Of a stretch of DNA of 64,000 bases, positions 26,591 through 39,776 are shown in pieces (the stretch's first letter is position 1; each line of letters begins with the position of its first letter). A program made the position numbers and the translations under genes. The stretch comes from Dicaeum eximium. Taxonomy: Eukaryota; Chordata; Aves; Passeriformes; Dicaeidae. The stretch covers positions 496,001-560,000 of the forward strand of contig VWZP01005600.1 in assembly GCA_013396995.1 (NCBI GenBank). Direction: 5' to 3'. The notes beneath the pieces are model-generated. The model was not told the DNA's origin, did no database searches, and saw only the letters and a program-made list of their open reading frames with translations.

Positions 26591-27689
26591 CAGGAAAGGC
26601 AGGGCACCTCAGAGCTCACAGCACATGGAGATCATGCTAGAACAGAGATGCTGGAAGGAAAATAAGCTCACAAGCCCAAGCTGAGTCAAGCTCAATCAGT
26701 CAGACTTCGCTGTGAGTGGCTGGCTCGGCTGTCAGGGAGGGCAGAGCTGGGGTCAGGGAGAAAGCAGCAGCAGCAGCCCCAGCAGGGCTGGCCAAGGAAG
26801 TGGCTGCAGCAGTCCTGACACAGAGGAAGGAGAGAGAAAGCAGCAGGAGGCGTGGTGAGAACGGGAGGGCACAGAGAGATCTGGGGAAGGAATGTCATGG
26901 CCAGTTTTCTCAGCTGATGTTTCGCCCAGAAAACGCTGGGAAGAGCTGCACTTGGTGCAGTCCTCCTCAAAATAGAGCAAGTTTTATTCCAGCAAATATG
27001 AATACATTAGGGAAGAGAATAATTGAGAAGACTTTAGAAGGCTTCAGGAAAAGAAAAATCCTGTAAACAAGATTGAGCAACAAGTCTTTGAAAGAATCCT
27101 TTTGTTCCCAGCACAATGCTCCCAAAATCTGCTTCTTCAGAACAGTATTCGTTTAAGAAAAAGAAAAAAGAAGAGAGAGATAAAGGGAAAGCCAAGAACG
27201 CATTTTAAGGCAAAAGCACTTAAAAACCATTTTCTTACTCTTCAGATTTTTTGTACCTAAGCCTGGAGGTACATTGTCCACACTCCCTGACACTGGAGGT
27301 TCTCAGGCTCTGCTGCCTGCGTGGCTTTCACTGGGCCAGCACAAACAGGGCCAGCAGAACCCCTCCATTGCCTGGCCTGCCAGGTGGGAATGGCACGGTC
27401 TGTCTCAAACTGGGAAAGCCCCCACAGCACCCATTTCCCAGAGGAGTTTTCAGAAAACCCCACTCTGCCTTTGGGCAGGGCGCAGCCCCGCAGAGGAGGG
27501 AGGAATGGGCAGAGGAAGGCACAGAGTGAGGCTTTTGAGGGGAGGATGAAGGAAAAGCAGGGTGCCAGCAGCAGCCCAGGGGGAGCAGGAGACTCTGGGT
27601 GAGCCTTCACTCTAAGGGGACTGACTGGCAGGGTGGGATATTTAGGTGCCATTGATTAGCTTAGGGTGTGTCAGATCAGAAGGAAGCTG

Positions 27690-27990
27690 CAGCAAACTCA
27701 GGATTTCCCTAACAAACAAAAGGAACTGCTATTAGCATATCAAACAAAAGCACAGGTTTCATTTTATCAAGCAGTGCAGGAAAAACCCGGCCTGTTAATA
27801 CCTGCACTTCCTGCTCCTGTAGTGGACTTGCAGTACAGCCCTGAGGCTGTAATGATTATTGGCACCTTAACTAAAGATTATTGGCAATTACCTCTGCCCA
27901 GAAAAGCCAAGGCTCATGCTTCAGATTGTCACAGTCTGACTAAAAATATCAACACTTTAAAGTTATCATATGTTCAAAGTATCTCATGAC
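27690..27990. promoter_or_regulatory. candidate conserved non-coding element
   Basis: A stretch of complex, non-repetitive sequence with balanced composition and several motif-like words (aacaaacaaaagg, gctattagcatatc, gattattggcaa). It differs in texture from its flanks. An open frame of 107 codons covers it but resembles no known protein. The call rests on appearance only. Confidence 0.2.
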
Positions 27991-30900
27991 TCATAAAGAA
28001 TAGACAGAACAGCAACAATAAAGAGGAAAAACAAAGTTCTAGTTTCTAGACCACTGGCATTAGAAATCAAACATTAACTAACATTGGTACATTCTTCCTG
28101 TGTCTCTGAGCAAATCTGCTTCTCTGTCAGTCCTTCCTTGAAATACTCAGTCAGCTGGGTATTCAAATTTGTGTGAATCTCAAAGCTCTGCAATGCCTAA
28201 AAGTTCCACTAACTCCCTCAAATGAGTGGAGAACAGGCCTCTGCAGCCAGCAGGGCTCTGACACAAGCCTAGAATTGCCTGTTCCATCAGAGCTGGCCAG
28301 GACAGCCTGCCTGGGTCCTGCTGCAGAGCTGGGGCAGGAGGAGGGAGGGGAAAGGAGGAAACTCTGAGCAGGAGTGGGAGAACAGAGGGTACTGCTGCCT
28401 GGAGTGGGTTGGATGGGGATATTTATTCCCACATGCCAAAATCCTAAAATGCTACAAGCTCCACCGAAGTCCACAGGGCTCTAGCAATGTACAATAGCTT
28501 ACAATGTAATCTTTAAAATTTGCATTTTTCTCTGATACTAGAATCATTTACCTCACTGTAATGAAATCTTTACTAGAGTAAACTTGTTTCTGAAATCCCC
28601 CAAAACCCCTAAAACAGTTTCTGCACTTGTAAAACACCCAGCATATTTGTCAAACAAAAAATAAAATAACCAGCTTTGAAAAATCTCCCATAATTAAAAT
28701 TAACTTGGATGTATTTTTGCCGCAGTCAGTAGTAAAAAACACAACTCACTGTAAAGCAAACTACAATCAAACATATTCATGGCATTCAACATATTAAAAT
28801 CAGATGACAAATCTAAGACAGAAGTGGCATTTAAGTGAGTGATTTCCACAGTCTTTGTCCCCATATGTTCTCCACGTTCAAATGCTGCCTCTGGAAACAC
28901 CACAGTGGCACCAGAGGCCACAGAGCTCCTTCTGGGGGAATGGGCACTTCTGTGTTAATAACTAAAGAAATACAGTGGCTTATTGCAATATTTCTGTGCA
29001 GCACTCTTCCTGCCTTGAACCTAAATCCAAACTCAGCCATGAATGAACAACACAAGATGCTCCCTGAAGGGCTGTAGTGGTGTGGGTGGCACATTTCTCA
29101 TCTCCCTAGGGGTGAGGAACATCACATCCTCAGAAGTTCCAATCCTACCCCTCTGCAAAGCTGCTGACTATTCCCAGAGCAAAATACCTCATATTCACAC
29201 ATGCTTTGTGTGCCGTGGGACTGGAAAAAGCAAAACAAATCCCCATTTTCTCAGCATGCAAAAATCAAAGCCTGATTAGGAGAAATGTATACAAATAAAT
29301 TCTGAAAGAAATAATTTAGACAGCTTTAACAGCTTTTAATAATTTTAGAAAGCTTTTTAAGATTTATTTGACTTCTAGTGTGCCTATCTCCCAGAAAATA
29401 CTGATGCAAGCAGTGAGTTTAGGTTTCACTGACTTGGAGGCAGCAGACCCATTGACTTCAATGAGGCCAGGATTTCATTGTGAATTTAATCTGGAAAAAT
29501 CTCAGTGCTATTCTTGCAGGATAGGGCAGGGCACATGGCTACATGACAGAAAGTGGCTCACAAAAGCAGCCCCAGAATGTCACCAAGACACACAAGCCAT
29601 AGTTTGATGAATGAGAACCCTGTACAATGCAGTGCTATATATTGCATTAAAGGCTTTTTGGTTCTGGTCATTATTAGGACCTGTTATTACAGGTTTTTAT
29701 TAAAATTATGCATAATTGTAATTGCTAATGCATTATTATATCCTCCTCTACATGAGAAGTAATGAATAGCTTAAATTAAGGAAAGAAACAAACCCGTAGG
29801 TGAATGCAGGCTTGTTCCCACTATGATTTATTGCAGGATGTACTTACCATCCTAAGGACTGCTCTAAGACAAAAAGGCAGGGTAGACTAATACAAAAACA
29901 TTTCCTAAGGTTTCTTTACCAAAATTGTTTTTGTTTTTTATTTGAAACATATATTATAAAGTGATCCTCCAACAGGTTAGGAAGTATAAAGTTCTGCTTT
30001 TTTAATTTCAATTTTAAAAATTAATCATTTAAGCCTGTGCAACTTCCAGTAGTTCACAGGTAGTGCAGAGCTGGGCAAGCTGCAGTATAGGTGCAGCTTA
30101 CCCAACCATATGCTGCTTTCCTTAAGTAACCCATTATACAAAAAAAAAAATAATCTTGTGACAGATTGTTTTGACAGCTCAAAAACATTTAAATTTTTGA
30201 ATGCATTTGACTGAAAGGCAAAAATGTTAGATAGATGTTAATTTAACAGATGTCTAGTTTTGCATCATCAGCCTGAAACAGGCAATTTCTAGCAAGTCTC
30301 CTTGCTGCATCACAACATGAAATCCTATGAATTCCATGAGGATATGCCTTTCACAAACTTCAAATGAGCCACACTCAATGAAAGGGAAGTAAAATTGTTG
30401 TAAGAAGATGGTACCACCTGGTTGTACTTCTGATCAAGCAAGTAAACACATCCAGGGATAACCAAACCAATATATTGTCCTTACATTATAGTTTGGAATA
30501 AGGAGGCTTTATTTGAGGCTGTATGTTAAAAGCATTCATTTAAACGAGAGAAATAAATAAAGTGGTCCCCTAAAACCCAAATAAATTCCTGTAAATCTAA
30601 TTATCCTATGGATAAATATGAACCAAGCATTTTTTTATTTTGTTCTGCACACCTTAAATACAAATCTTTGTATGCTGATTATGCTGTCATGCTCCATAAA
30701 TACTTTGTGGTTTTGCATTGGCTGTAGAAGAAACTGAAATAACTACAGATTAACTAAAGCTGGTGCTGCTGGCACAGTCAGCTACAATCTTAGAAAGCTT
30801 TGGGATTCAGTCACCATCAAACCCCTTTTGGTGCTTTCATGACTTCAGTGGGTTATACACAGAAGATGTTTTATACCCTTTATACAGGGAGAATTCCTCC

Positions 30901-33302
30901 TCAGTCCCACACAGTTGGCTACATCCATTTGGGATCTCAAAAGCAGCAGAAACTGTTCTGTAAATTTCTGTATTGAATTTGCACGTAGTATTACTGTTCT
31001 CACTTTACAGAAAAGAAAACAGAAAATAAAGAGATTTAATTACATGGGAGATTGAGAACTCCTCACAACTGACTTCAAAATGATCCTTACATTCAAACTG
31101 ACGAGCTGGAAACTCTGCTGCTGAAATATAATGTGTGTTTGCTAATGCCACCTGATCTCTAAATAATGAGGATCAGTGATATTTACCTGCTTAATGGGAA
31201 TATTATGAGACAAATCTAATTCATTTAAGGGTACTTAAAATCACACTCTCTGATTTACATGCTTATACAAATTGCATTTACCTGCTCTAGTTGTGATCTA
31301 CATATCATGGCAAGCCAAGGCATTTCTGCAATTGGTTCCAGATTTAAAATCTGTGCTTTTGAAAAGGGCAAATATGCTTCCCCAGTGACAACATTCATCT
31401 GCTCCAGTTTCCTTATCAAGTTTGTCACCTTCAATAAGTAGACACCTGTTATTTCATGACCCCAACTCAGCCTTAACTCTTTTACAAAGAAGCATTTGGG
31501 CTGGATCAAAAGATCCAGTTTTTTCTTAATTTGGAATATGTCCCGTTTTTATTTTTTTTTACTAAGACATAACATTGTAACACATAATTTCCACAAGCTG
31601 AATAACCTTAATGACACCTCCATGAATTCTGGAAGACAAAATATTTTACTTGGAAGGTCTTTTTTCTTTAACATACACAGAGTACAAAAAGTCTAAGTAC
31701 ATTCAGATTATTCAAAACCAACTTTCTCAAGAATCAAACCCAAAAAGCTGAGTTAAGGAATGATGAAGTTTCTTTCTCTGGTGAAGCCATGCCCTGAAAT
31801 TACTTAAATGAAGGTTTTGAAATTTATGGAAACACTTCCACAAGGTAATTTTTTGTAACAGAGGAAAGTTAAACCCACAAGGTTAACATAACCTAAATAT
31901 AAGAAATACAATAAATAAAGACCCCAAAGGAATGGTTTTGCTTTAACTGTCTTAACTACGTCACTGCATCAGGCACAGAACATTATCTTTTAGTATATCC
32001 TTACAATAAGAGAAACATTAAATAAAACGAGATTAAGTTTTTCCACAAGCAGTAAATCATCATGGGATATCAAGAATCTGGTTATGATTCATAGTTACGA
32101 TCTGGTCACTGTTGCTTTATAAATATATCTTTGATTTTTGACCTTGCTAATTAGGCTGTGTGGAAGTAATATCAACTGCTCGAGACAGATGTTAAACACC
32201 TGCAAAATATTCCATAAACTGATGTTTACAAGCCTGATTCCATCTGCTTGACTTAACAGAAATCTTACAAATAATGAAAAACATTACTAATGAAGGCATC
32301 CTTTATCATTATTTTTGTTTTGCCCAGAGTAACAATTCCAGAATTTTCACTATTTTCATTTTGTTTCTTATCCTGCTACATGAAATCCATGCAGACCAAT
32401 AAGTCTGGATAAATGGAGCACACCTCATGTTGATTAAAAAAAAAAAAAACCAAGGTTTAAAATGAAATAACACCCCCCTTGCTCTGGACTGACACAAACA
32501 AAAGGATGGCACAAAGGACAGGATCCACTGAAGGCATTTGCAGAGATCCTTTGAAGAGAGGGTAACAGCAGTGCCTCAGTATCCCTGTTACCCATGGAGG
32601 GGCTGCTCTTGCATTTTCCTTGGATGAATGTGTCAGCTCCTTGGAAGGGGAGCAGGAATAAAGCCTACAGGTGTTGAGTTCTAAATTAGGACACTCAGAC
32701 TGACAGAGAGATGATTAGCTCAGCCTTTGAGAAAACAAGAAAGCCAGAGTCCTGCAGCATTCCTGCTATCAGCTGGTTCTTCTTTCATGTCTCAGTGGAA
32801 TTTTAACACATTCTCCAAAAGTTATATGACAAAATTCTTGTCCTGACAAAACTTGCCCTACCCTGACAAATGTGAGGAAGAAAGAAAATAAAAGACTCCT
32901 CCCATATTTAAAGAAACATAAAAATAAACCCTACAACCTAACAAGAAAACTACTATTCAACAGAAGAAAACCTTCCCATGTTGAATTTTTCCAGCATCTA
33001 ATAAACTTAAACTAAATATGTATTAAAAACAATCAAAATGCTAAAAGCACTATGAATTCTGTTTTGTAGCAATTCTTGACCAACTATAACCTTAAAACAA
33101 AGAAAAAACCTCTAAAGTAAGGGGTTTTTTTTTACCTAAACCCAGCAGTATATGCTTTAATATTTTAGTAAGGCTCTCATTTCTGGTACAGATAATATGG
33201 TAGTGAGGACAAGTGAACTGAGGAGCAGACTGGGGTTTTGGAAAAGAAGGTTGTGTTCTCAAATTGGCTTCAAGTAATTTGCCTACCTCTTCTATAATGT
33301 CC

Positions 33303-33448
33303 TCATCTGTAACTAAGGCTGGTGGCAGAAGCCTTTCCCAGGGAAACATTTGCAATTCCATGAGCGTCACCACCGCAAACAGCGGTCGGAATTGGAGAAG
33401 CCACAAGGTATGGAAAACTGCCATTAGGCAAACTATTGGAGCAGCTTT
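33303..33448 (-). CDS. candidate terminal coding exon, unidentified gene
   Basis: On the minus strand a pyrimidine-rich tract ending in catcatcag gives a good splice acceptor at 33449/33448. An open frame from the acceptor (first codon split by the intron) runs 48 residues to TGA at 33303-33305. It begins around ESCSNSLPNG and ends ATSLSYR. The exon keeps CpGs (ccgaccgc, tgcggt, gacgct) in a CpG-poor setting, and codon choice is mixed as in real exons. I do not recognise the protein. The alternative frame is open for about 110 codons to 33092 and offers a donor-like gaag|gtaggc at about 33289, so an internal exon in that frame, or a non-coding conserved block, is also possible. Upstream exons would lie at higher coordinates. 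Confidence 0.3.
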
Positions 33449-35270
33449 CTGATGATGAAAAAAATGTGCTGATATGCCCCCTTAAGTTCCAAGGAACATC
33501 AGCAGACCGTACCAGTGTAAATCAGCCCATTTCCAATAATGCTGCTAAGCCACACATGGAAGCCTCTATAAAACACAGTCATTTTTCCATTTTCACAGAT
33601 TCAATGCACAGGAATACCATCTCCTTCATTTTCCAGAGGTCTCTTTTAAAACCTTCTTTCGTCCCCAACCCCATAATTTCTATTAAGTCCTCACACAGTA
33701 ATCTAAGCACCGTTTGTCACACTTCATTTTCATTCACATGTTAAAAAATTTCAGCTGTACTCAGTAACCCAAGCTTAGGAATTCACAGTGGCTTTAAAGA
33801 AGTTAAGATAGAAACTAGCAAAATGTAAAAAAAACCCTGTAATTAAGAGTCAACTGGGATTGAGTCTGGGGAATAAATACTTTGCTCAGCAATATGATGG
33901 GTAACATTTTTAAAAAGCTGACACTTGATCACTTGATAGTGACAGTCACTTCTCTTTTGCTGTTTATCAATTGGTGGCTTTATTAATAAATTTGGGATAA
34001 AGGTGTTAACCCCATGCAGATCTGGCTGCCTGAACAGGAGAAAAATTAAGTACATCCAGCCTTTATCTGCTTTCCATTTGGCTCTTGCAACAAAATAGAC
34101 TATTCCATTTCTCTAATATTTAGGAACCAGATTCTGGTGACACTCTGATAGTGTGCAAATATTGCATCATTAGGAGGAAACATTCTGCTGAGGACAGTTG
34201 AAACTTCAGGACAAGCCATTTCTGCTGAAATGGAAATCAATTTGGTGGAGATCACAGATGAATTGCTTTTTCTCCATCTAAAAGCTACAGTTTGAACCCA
34301 CATTATCTTTAAAATTAAACTGATAGTAAACAGTTATTGAAGAATGTTTATGAATATGAATTAGAATGCACCCAGATTCCACAGACAGACATTTAATTTT
34401 CAGGAAGTTGAGCAAAAAAGGTTGTGCTATCAAATTCAGCAGAATAAAAAAATAATTCTGCCATCCTCAAGCATTTTTCAATATTTTGATGCATATTTAA
34501 ACAATATCTAAATGTTTTATCATTAATATTATTTTCATACATTTCCTACAGTCTGTCTACTTTCAAAATCAGGCTCCTGCTTGTATTATTTTGGAGTGAA
34601 CTTAGAAGTGTGGCTAAAACCAGATGTGAAAAATAGTTGGTTTTATTTCCTCCTTCACATTTGTAATTTTGATGCTGACAGAAGCACAATGCTCTGTACT
34701 GAACACTCTGTTTCTAGCTAAGATGTATTTATCCACTCTGTGACAAAATAACTACTAAAGTAGATTCTGTTCATATAGAATTTATGTCTCTCATAAAAGA
34801 AAACGCAAAATAAACCCCACATACTTAATAATGAATATTCATAACAAGAAACTTATCACCATGACACACTTGAACTATAAAACTTAAAAACAGTTGAATT
34901 CCAATAGCATTTTGATTATTCCATCCTCTTGGCTGCATTGTGTGTTCCACTCATTTGGGGTGTATACAGTTATCTGTTTTGTAAAGAGGAACACTACAGA
35001 CAGTCTTTCACCTGGAAAGTAGAATCAAATCAAATTAACATTATATTTAGTTTGGTCTAGTGAATTTACCAGCATCTGCAGAAGTTTGAAAATACCTAAA
35101 TTTTAATTTTTCTGGATCTTGCCTCACTCTTTATGAATGCATTCATTTTCCCACCCCCAATTATTGGAGCTGAATTTTGCTTTTTATTTTTAATTCACGC
35201 AGTTCAGAGAAAAATAAAAGTTAAAGTTACTGTACCTCAACAAATGTACCTAAAGTGGCACTATTTTTGC
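33449..35270. other. AT-rich unique sequence, no gene seen
   Basis: No recognisable repeat or exon. If 33303-33448 is a terminal exon, this would be its last intron. Confidence 0.5.
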
Positions 35271-35770
35271 ATGCATGAAAGCTCAAAGCCTCAACAACTC
35301 CCATGAGCGATTACTCTTCTAACACTAATTAGATATTTGCTAATTAGTGTCTGATGTGTGAAATGAAAAACATTTTGAAGCTGAAATGGATAGGGTCTAT
35401 AAAGATAGCAGCGCTATCCCAATTCCCTTTTTTCTGTTATCATATTTCATAAATATTAATAAGATCACATGATACTACCCCTTCTATAAAATTATCTTTC
35501 TGAAAGCAGACTATTGTTTGGTATAATAGGGCTGTGTCAATATTTTGCATTAGCTGTAAAGCACTCAATGGAGGGAAGTGTTTTCTCTCAACGTTAAAGA
35601 GATGTCACATTTCATGCACCATATTTATGCTGCGTTAACTGGGCCCTCTTTTTAATAGTTTATCTTTGATGCATTGAAATTAAGAATGCAAAACTTTATT
35701 GAGTAATCCCTTACATTTCTGAATAATTTACTAAACTTATCTCATTTCAAGTGTATCCCAAATAAAATAG
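35271..35770. promoter_or_regulatory. candidate conserved enhancer with homeodomain inverted repeat
   Basis: This 500-base block contains acactaattag (35322-35332) and its exact reverse complement ctaattagtgt (35340-35350), separated by 7 bases. That gives two TAATTA homeodomain cores in inverted order. About 70 bases on, gatagc and gctatc flank a 3-base spacer. Further words include ttgcattagctg, ctgcgttaactg and gtttatctttgatgcattg (TCF/LEF-like ctttgat). No reading frame is open across it. The dense, non-repetitive motif content resembles deeply conserved developmental enhancers; conservation itself is not shown here. Confidence 0.4.
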
Positions 35771-38700
35771 AAATGGGGAAATAGCTTTTTTTCTTAAGCA
35801 GATGCTGAGAACATCAAATTAGTGTCTGTGATGATCATTTCCAGGAAAGGTTTTGGAATGCTAGAATAGTTAAAATAGAATAATGTCTTGAAAAGTAACT
35901 GCTAAATTTGTATTAGAGATGTTTGAACAATATCTACCTGTGATCATGCACAGAAAATTGTTCTAAACTGCCAGGGAGAATTACCTGTGCCATTTAATGT
36001 ATAAATACAAAACTGTATATCTATCGGAATATTAAGGTCTAATAAAAAAAATCAAAAGAAAAAACAATCATTAAGGTGAATAATTCCCGATGAGGAAGCT
36101 AATTCCAAACAGCAATACTGAGGCACTTCTCACCTGTAAATACTGGCCCCATCACACCTGGTATCTAATCACAGGATTGACACCAAAACTTTAAATAGTA
36201 GCTAAGCATGAATCGACAAAGGTGACATTGAAACAAAATAATGACAAGATTATCACTTTCCCCAGGCTGACATTTTGCCATTCTAATAACACCCATCAAG
36301 GTGATTAAAATGATAATAAAAGGCAAGTTCTGAGAAAAAGAATAAAACAGACACAGGCAAGATAATACATGACAAGTGAAGCTACAATTTTGTATTTCAC
36401 TTTTTTCAATGAAATTTCTTCATTTCAGATTGAAGTTAGGCAGTTCATCAGTCCCAAAGGTGTTTCTGAAATAGAAACTGCCTTTTCTACCAATACACTG
36501 TGCTATTCAACAGAAGAATAAGCTCTTCAATATCTATTTATCCTGAGACAGTAATTTACACTTCACATTGGCTTGATACTTTTATCTAACTTCTAATAAT
36601 TAAAGCATCACAGTATGCTTCACACTGACGTTCAGGGGCAAATTTTGATTTCATTTTAATTTGTGTGTTTGCTGATGTAAACATATTAACATCAGCTACC
36701 ATGGCTATACCTTCTACCTTTACGTACTGTTCCCTCCTTGACAAACATTATGGGTTAACTTCTGGCACACACTGACATGTTTTGCCTTTTATAACCCTAA
36801 AGATCACTGTGGTAACAGAGAGCTGTAGGGATACACAGCTCTGATTAAAGCTGCACCCAAGCAGTCTGTGGAGGTGACAGGAGCCTGGGACAGACAGTGG
36901 CTGCTTCCCTGGGATTACACAGAGCAGCAAGCACCAGCCAGGACAGATGTGTATGACATGATGCACTAGATCCATGTGCCAGTGGGGTTTCTTGGTACAC
37001 CAAGAGTTTCAGGGTTCCTACTACACACTCCCTTACACATGGCAAACCTTCCCCAGCTTTGCCCCAGGAATCATTCTCCTTCCCAGCCCATGACAGAAGT
37101 GACAGCAGTCACCAAAAGCAACTCCACTGTGAAAAGCACCCAGTGCTGTCCTTGGATGATAAGTGCAGCCACTGTTCTTGTACAGTCAACACTTGTTTGG
37201 CTGGGCAACAAAGGGTTTGCACTCAGCTGCCAATTACCATGAGCTAAAATGTTTGTAAATAATTAAACTTTACATTTCTGAGTTCTGTACATATTAATCT
37301 ATTCATGCTCTGCTGACACTGTGAAGTAAAAAAGAATCACAACATATTTGTTTCTTTGATCTGTAAAATAAATGACTGGTTAAGAGTCAAATGTCTCAGT
37401 ATTTATGGTGCTTCTACTAGGGAGAAAAAAAGGCAAGAAAGTTTAGGTACTTGGACAAATGGATGAGTTGTTAGGAACAAAAAGACTGTAATAGTCACTG
37501 AACTTGAACAAGTTGCTGTGTTCAGGGATGTACAACTGATACTGAGAACAGATATAATCCAGTTTTTCACTGCTTTGAGTACAGTGAAGACCTTTCCAAC
37601 AAAATACAGAAACTGACTCTGGTTCAAACACATCACTTGTGAAACTGAAATGAAGCACTGGGCATTTTGAAGCAGCACAAAATAACCAAAAAGGTCTGTG
37701 CTAGCATATTTCTGCTGAAAGTTTTGCCAGTACTCCCAGAGTTCAGTCAGGTCAGGCAGCAGCCTCGGTGAGAAGCCGTGCCAGACAGGCTGAGGTAAGC
37801 ACAGGTTGCAATTTCTTGCAGAAATCATGATGGTCCCAAAAGAACTGATCCCATCTCATCACTACAATGTTCCTACTGTATCATGACGGAGTAGGAGCAG
37901 CTGCTGTCCTAAAGCTGTCTGTAAAAAAACATTTTTACCAGGGATTATCAAGGGACAAATCAGATCTTCCTTCTGAAAGCTACTTTTGCTTGTGCAAAAA
38001 TAGGAGAAGTCTTGGAAGGGCAGGAATGTATCTATTTTCAGAGAACACGTAGCTCAAGCAACAAGCCCTCTTTTTTTTAATAGGCAACTTCAAAGGAAAC
38101 CTACATCACTCATGTGTAGCATACTAATAACCTGCACCTTTGTATTCTTCTGTTTTACATCGGTCTTACAACCTGTTAGGGATATTTCATTAATACATTA
38201 AAATATTTAATATTCGGTATCTAATTCTTTTAATTTCAACTGCTTTCTTGACACCCTAAAGCACAAATGTATGGAATTGTAGTGTAGGGCTGATCAACCT
38301 CACTGTATGGCTTAAAAAAAATCCACTAATTAAAAAGAATCTTTCATAAGAGTCGTTTTCTGAGCCATCATCTCTATGCTTAGGAAAAGGATTGTCTGGT
38401 AACCCAGCAGCTCACCACTTTCTGTGCTATTTCTGCTGTTTCCTTGCAAAATACTGAATTAACTGCATCTCTAGAAAGCCAAACTTCTTATGTTTCATCT
38501 ATTTAACAGAGAAGAAGATACACAGAGAACTTAGAGAAAATCAGAGAAGAAAAAAAAAACCTTTCTTAAAATAAAAGCAGATTTTTAAAACAGTTTCTGT
38601 TATGACTAAACATTTCTTCATTTAAATGTCTAGAGAAAGAGTAATAGCTTAAGTTGTAAGATAATTAAACTCACTTTCTGTGAAAATGAAATGGCATTAT

Positions 38701-39300
38701 ATTGTGTAATAAATGATTGTTTCTGCATTTTCTCTCTCTTTCACTAACTGAAATTTGACATTCATTGGCAAAGTTTAATTACTGAACTTTTTATGAAAAT
38801 AAAAAACGGAGAAGAATTTGTCAGAAGCCTGATTTTATACACCTGTCAAAGAATAACAGCAGGTATTAAAAGTATTTAATAGCCTGGATTCACATAGCTA
38901 CAGATCTTTCCACACCTCGGTGAAAAGCCTGAAAACCCAACTGCATTTGCATGCTCTCCTAATGTTTCCTGGCACATAGAACCTGGTATTTTTTATCAAA
39001 TGAATTTTAGTCTTTCACACAATTCCACTGTACCTTGGAACTGTTCAAATTTCTACATTCTCTTTTTTTTTCAAGTATTTCCAAGTGCATAAGCTTTTAT
39101 TCCGAGAATGAAAGTCTTGCATGACTGAAACTTAATGAGCTGAACATTCTGCTTTAATGTTCCTCCTAATGGATCAAATGGAGGATGTGTTAAAAAACAA
39201 ACAAACAAAACAAACAAACAAAAAAAATCAGAAAGTTTGTGCTCAGGAAATTAAGCAAATTTGTGTGCCCCTGTTATGGTGCAGCTGTTTCTAAGCCTGA
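35771..39300. other. AT-rich unique sequence, no gene seen
   Basis: No transposon or exon is identified. A minus-strand frame of 141 codons at 37403-37828 starts with ATG but resembles nothing known. An (AAAC)n run lies at 39192-39228. Confidence 0.5.
39192..39228. repeat. (AAAC)n microsatellite
   Basis: About seven AAAC units ending in a longer adenine run. Confidence 0.88.
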
Positions 39301-39362
39301 CCTCACAGAGTTTAACTCTGTGGAGCTGTGAGTCTGTTCTACCCTGTCACACTCGTGTGGAG
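39301..39362. repeat. dispersed repeat pair, copy A (hairpin-bearing)
   Basis: About 60 bases resemble 40224-40285 in the same orientation (roughly 80 percent identity by eye), starting at ctcacagag and running through tgttcta.cctgtca. Copy A contains a near-perfect palindrome, cacagagtt-t-aactctgtg (39304-39322), nested in ctcacag/ctgtgag arms (39302-39308 and 39326-39332). The family is not identified; it may be a piece of an old transposon. Confidence 0.6.
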
Positions 39363-39422
39363 GTCATGGTAGGAACTGCCCTGGAGAAAAAAAAAACCTG
39401 ATTAAAGTCACATGCATTAATA

Positions 39423-39652
39423 TCATGGAATCCCAGCATGGCTGGAGTTGGAAAGCCTTTCAAAGTCCATCTCCTTCCACCCCCCTGCCATGGCAGGGAC
39501 ACCTCCCACTGTCCCAGGCTGCTCCAAGCCCTGTCCAGCCTGGCCTTGGGCACTGCCAGGGATCCAGGGACAGTCACAGCTGCTCTGGGCACCCTGTGCC
39601 AGGCCTCAGCACCCTCACAGGGAGGAAATCCTTTCTAAAATCTAATCTAAAT
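39423..39652 (-). mobile_element. CR1 LINE, 3'-end fragment
   Basis: CR1 3' sequence in reverse orientation. The recognisable blocks are atcatggaatcccagcatgg, the ttggaaagcctttcaaagtcc block, the cccctgccatggcagggacacctcccact block, gcctggccttgggcactgcc, and the tctaaaatctaatctaaat end. It is about 230 bases, truncated relative to a full element, and has no coding capacity. Insertion just right of copy A of the dispersed pair may have displaced its flanking sequence. Confidence 0.95.
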
Positions 39653-39715
39653 AAAAATGATAAGCTGTATAACTCCTTGTGCTGCCACCATTAGCTCTCC
39701 AAGGCTTCAGTTTTA

Positions 39716-39776
39716 AAAATTTACGTATTATATATACATATTTAAAATTTACAGATTATATATACATTTTTAAAAA
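39716..39776. repeat. imperfect ~30-bp AT-rich tandem pair
   Basis: The sequence aaaatttac.tattatatatacat is repeated as aaaatttacagattatatatacat directly behind it. Simple AT-rich duplication. Confidence 0.7.

Larger units (their letters stand above)
24751..33302. other. mostly unique sequence, no gene seen
   Basis: AT-rich with GC-richer patches at 25.4-25.7, 26.5-27.0 and 27.25-27.65 kb, which lack convincing exons. It holds A/C-rich tracts at 24983-25017 and 25537-25562, a short (AGC)n near 26765-26780, and an inverted repeat at 26561-26590. If the element at 33.3 kb is a terminal exon, the part left of it would include its 3' UTR. Confidence 0.5.

Noticed and set aside
37403..37828. 141-codon minus-strand frame with ATG
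   Set aside because: Hydrophobic and low in charged residues, with no domain, no CpG or codon signal and no splice context; chance is sufficient.
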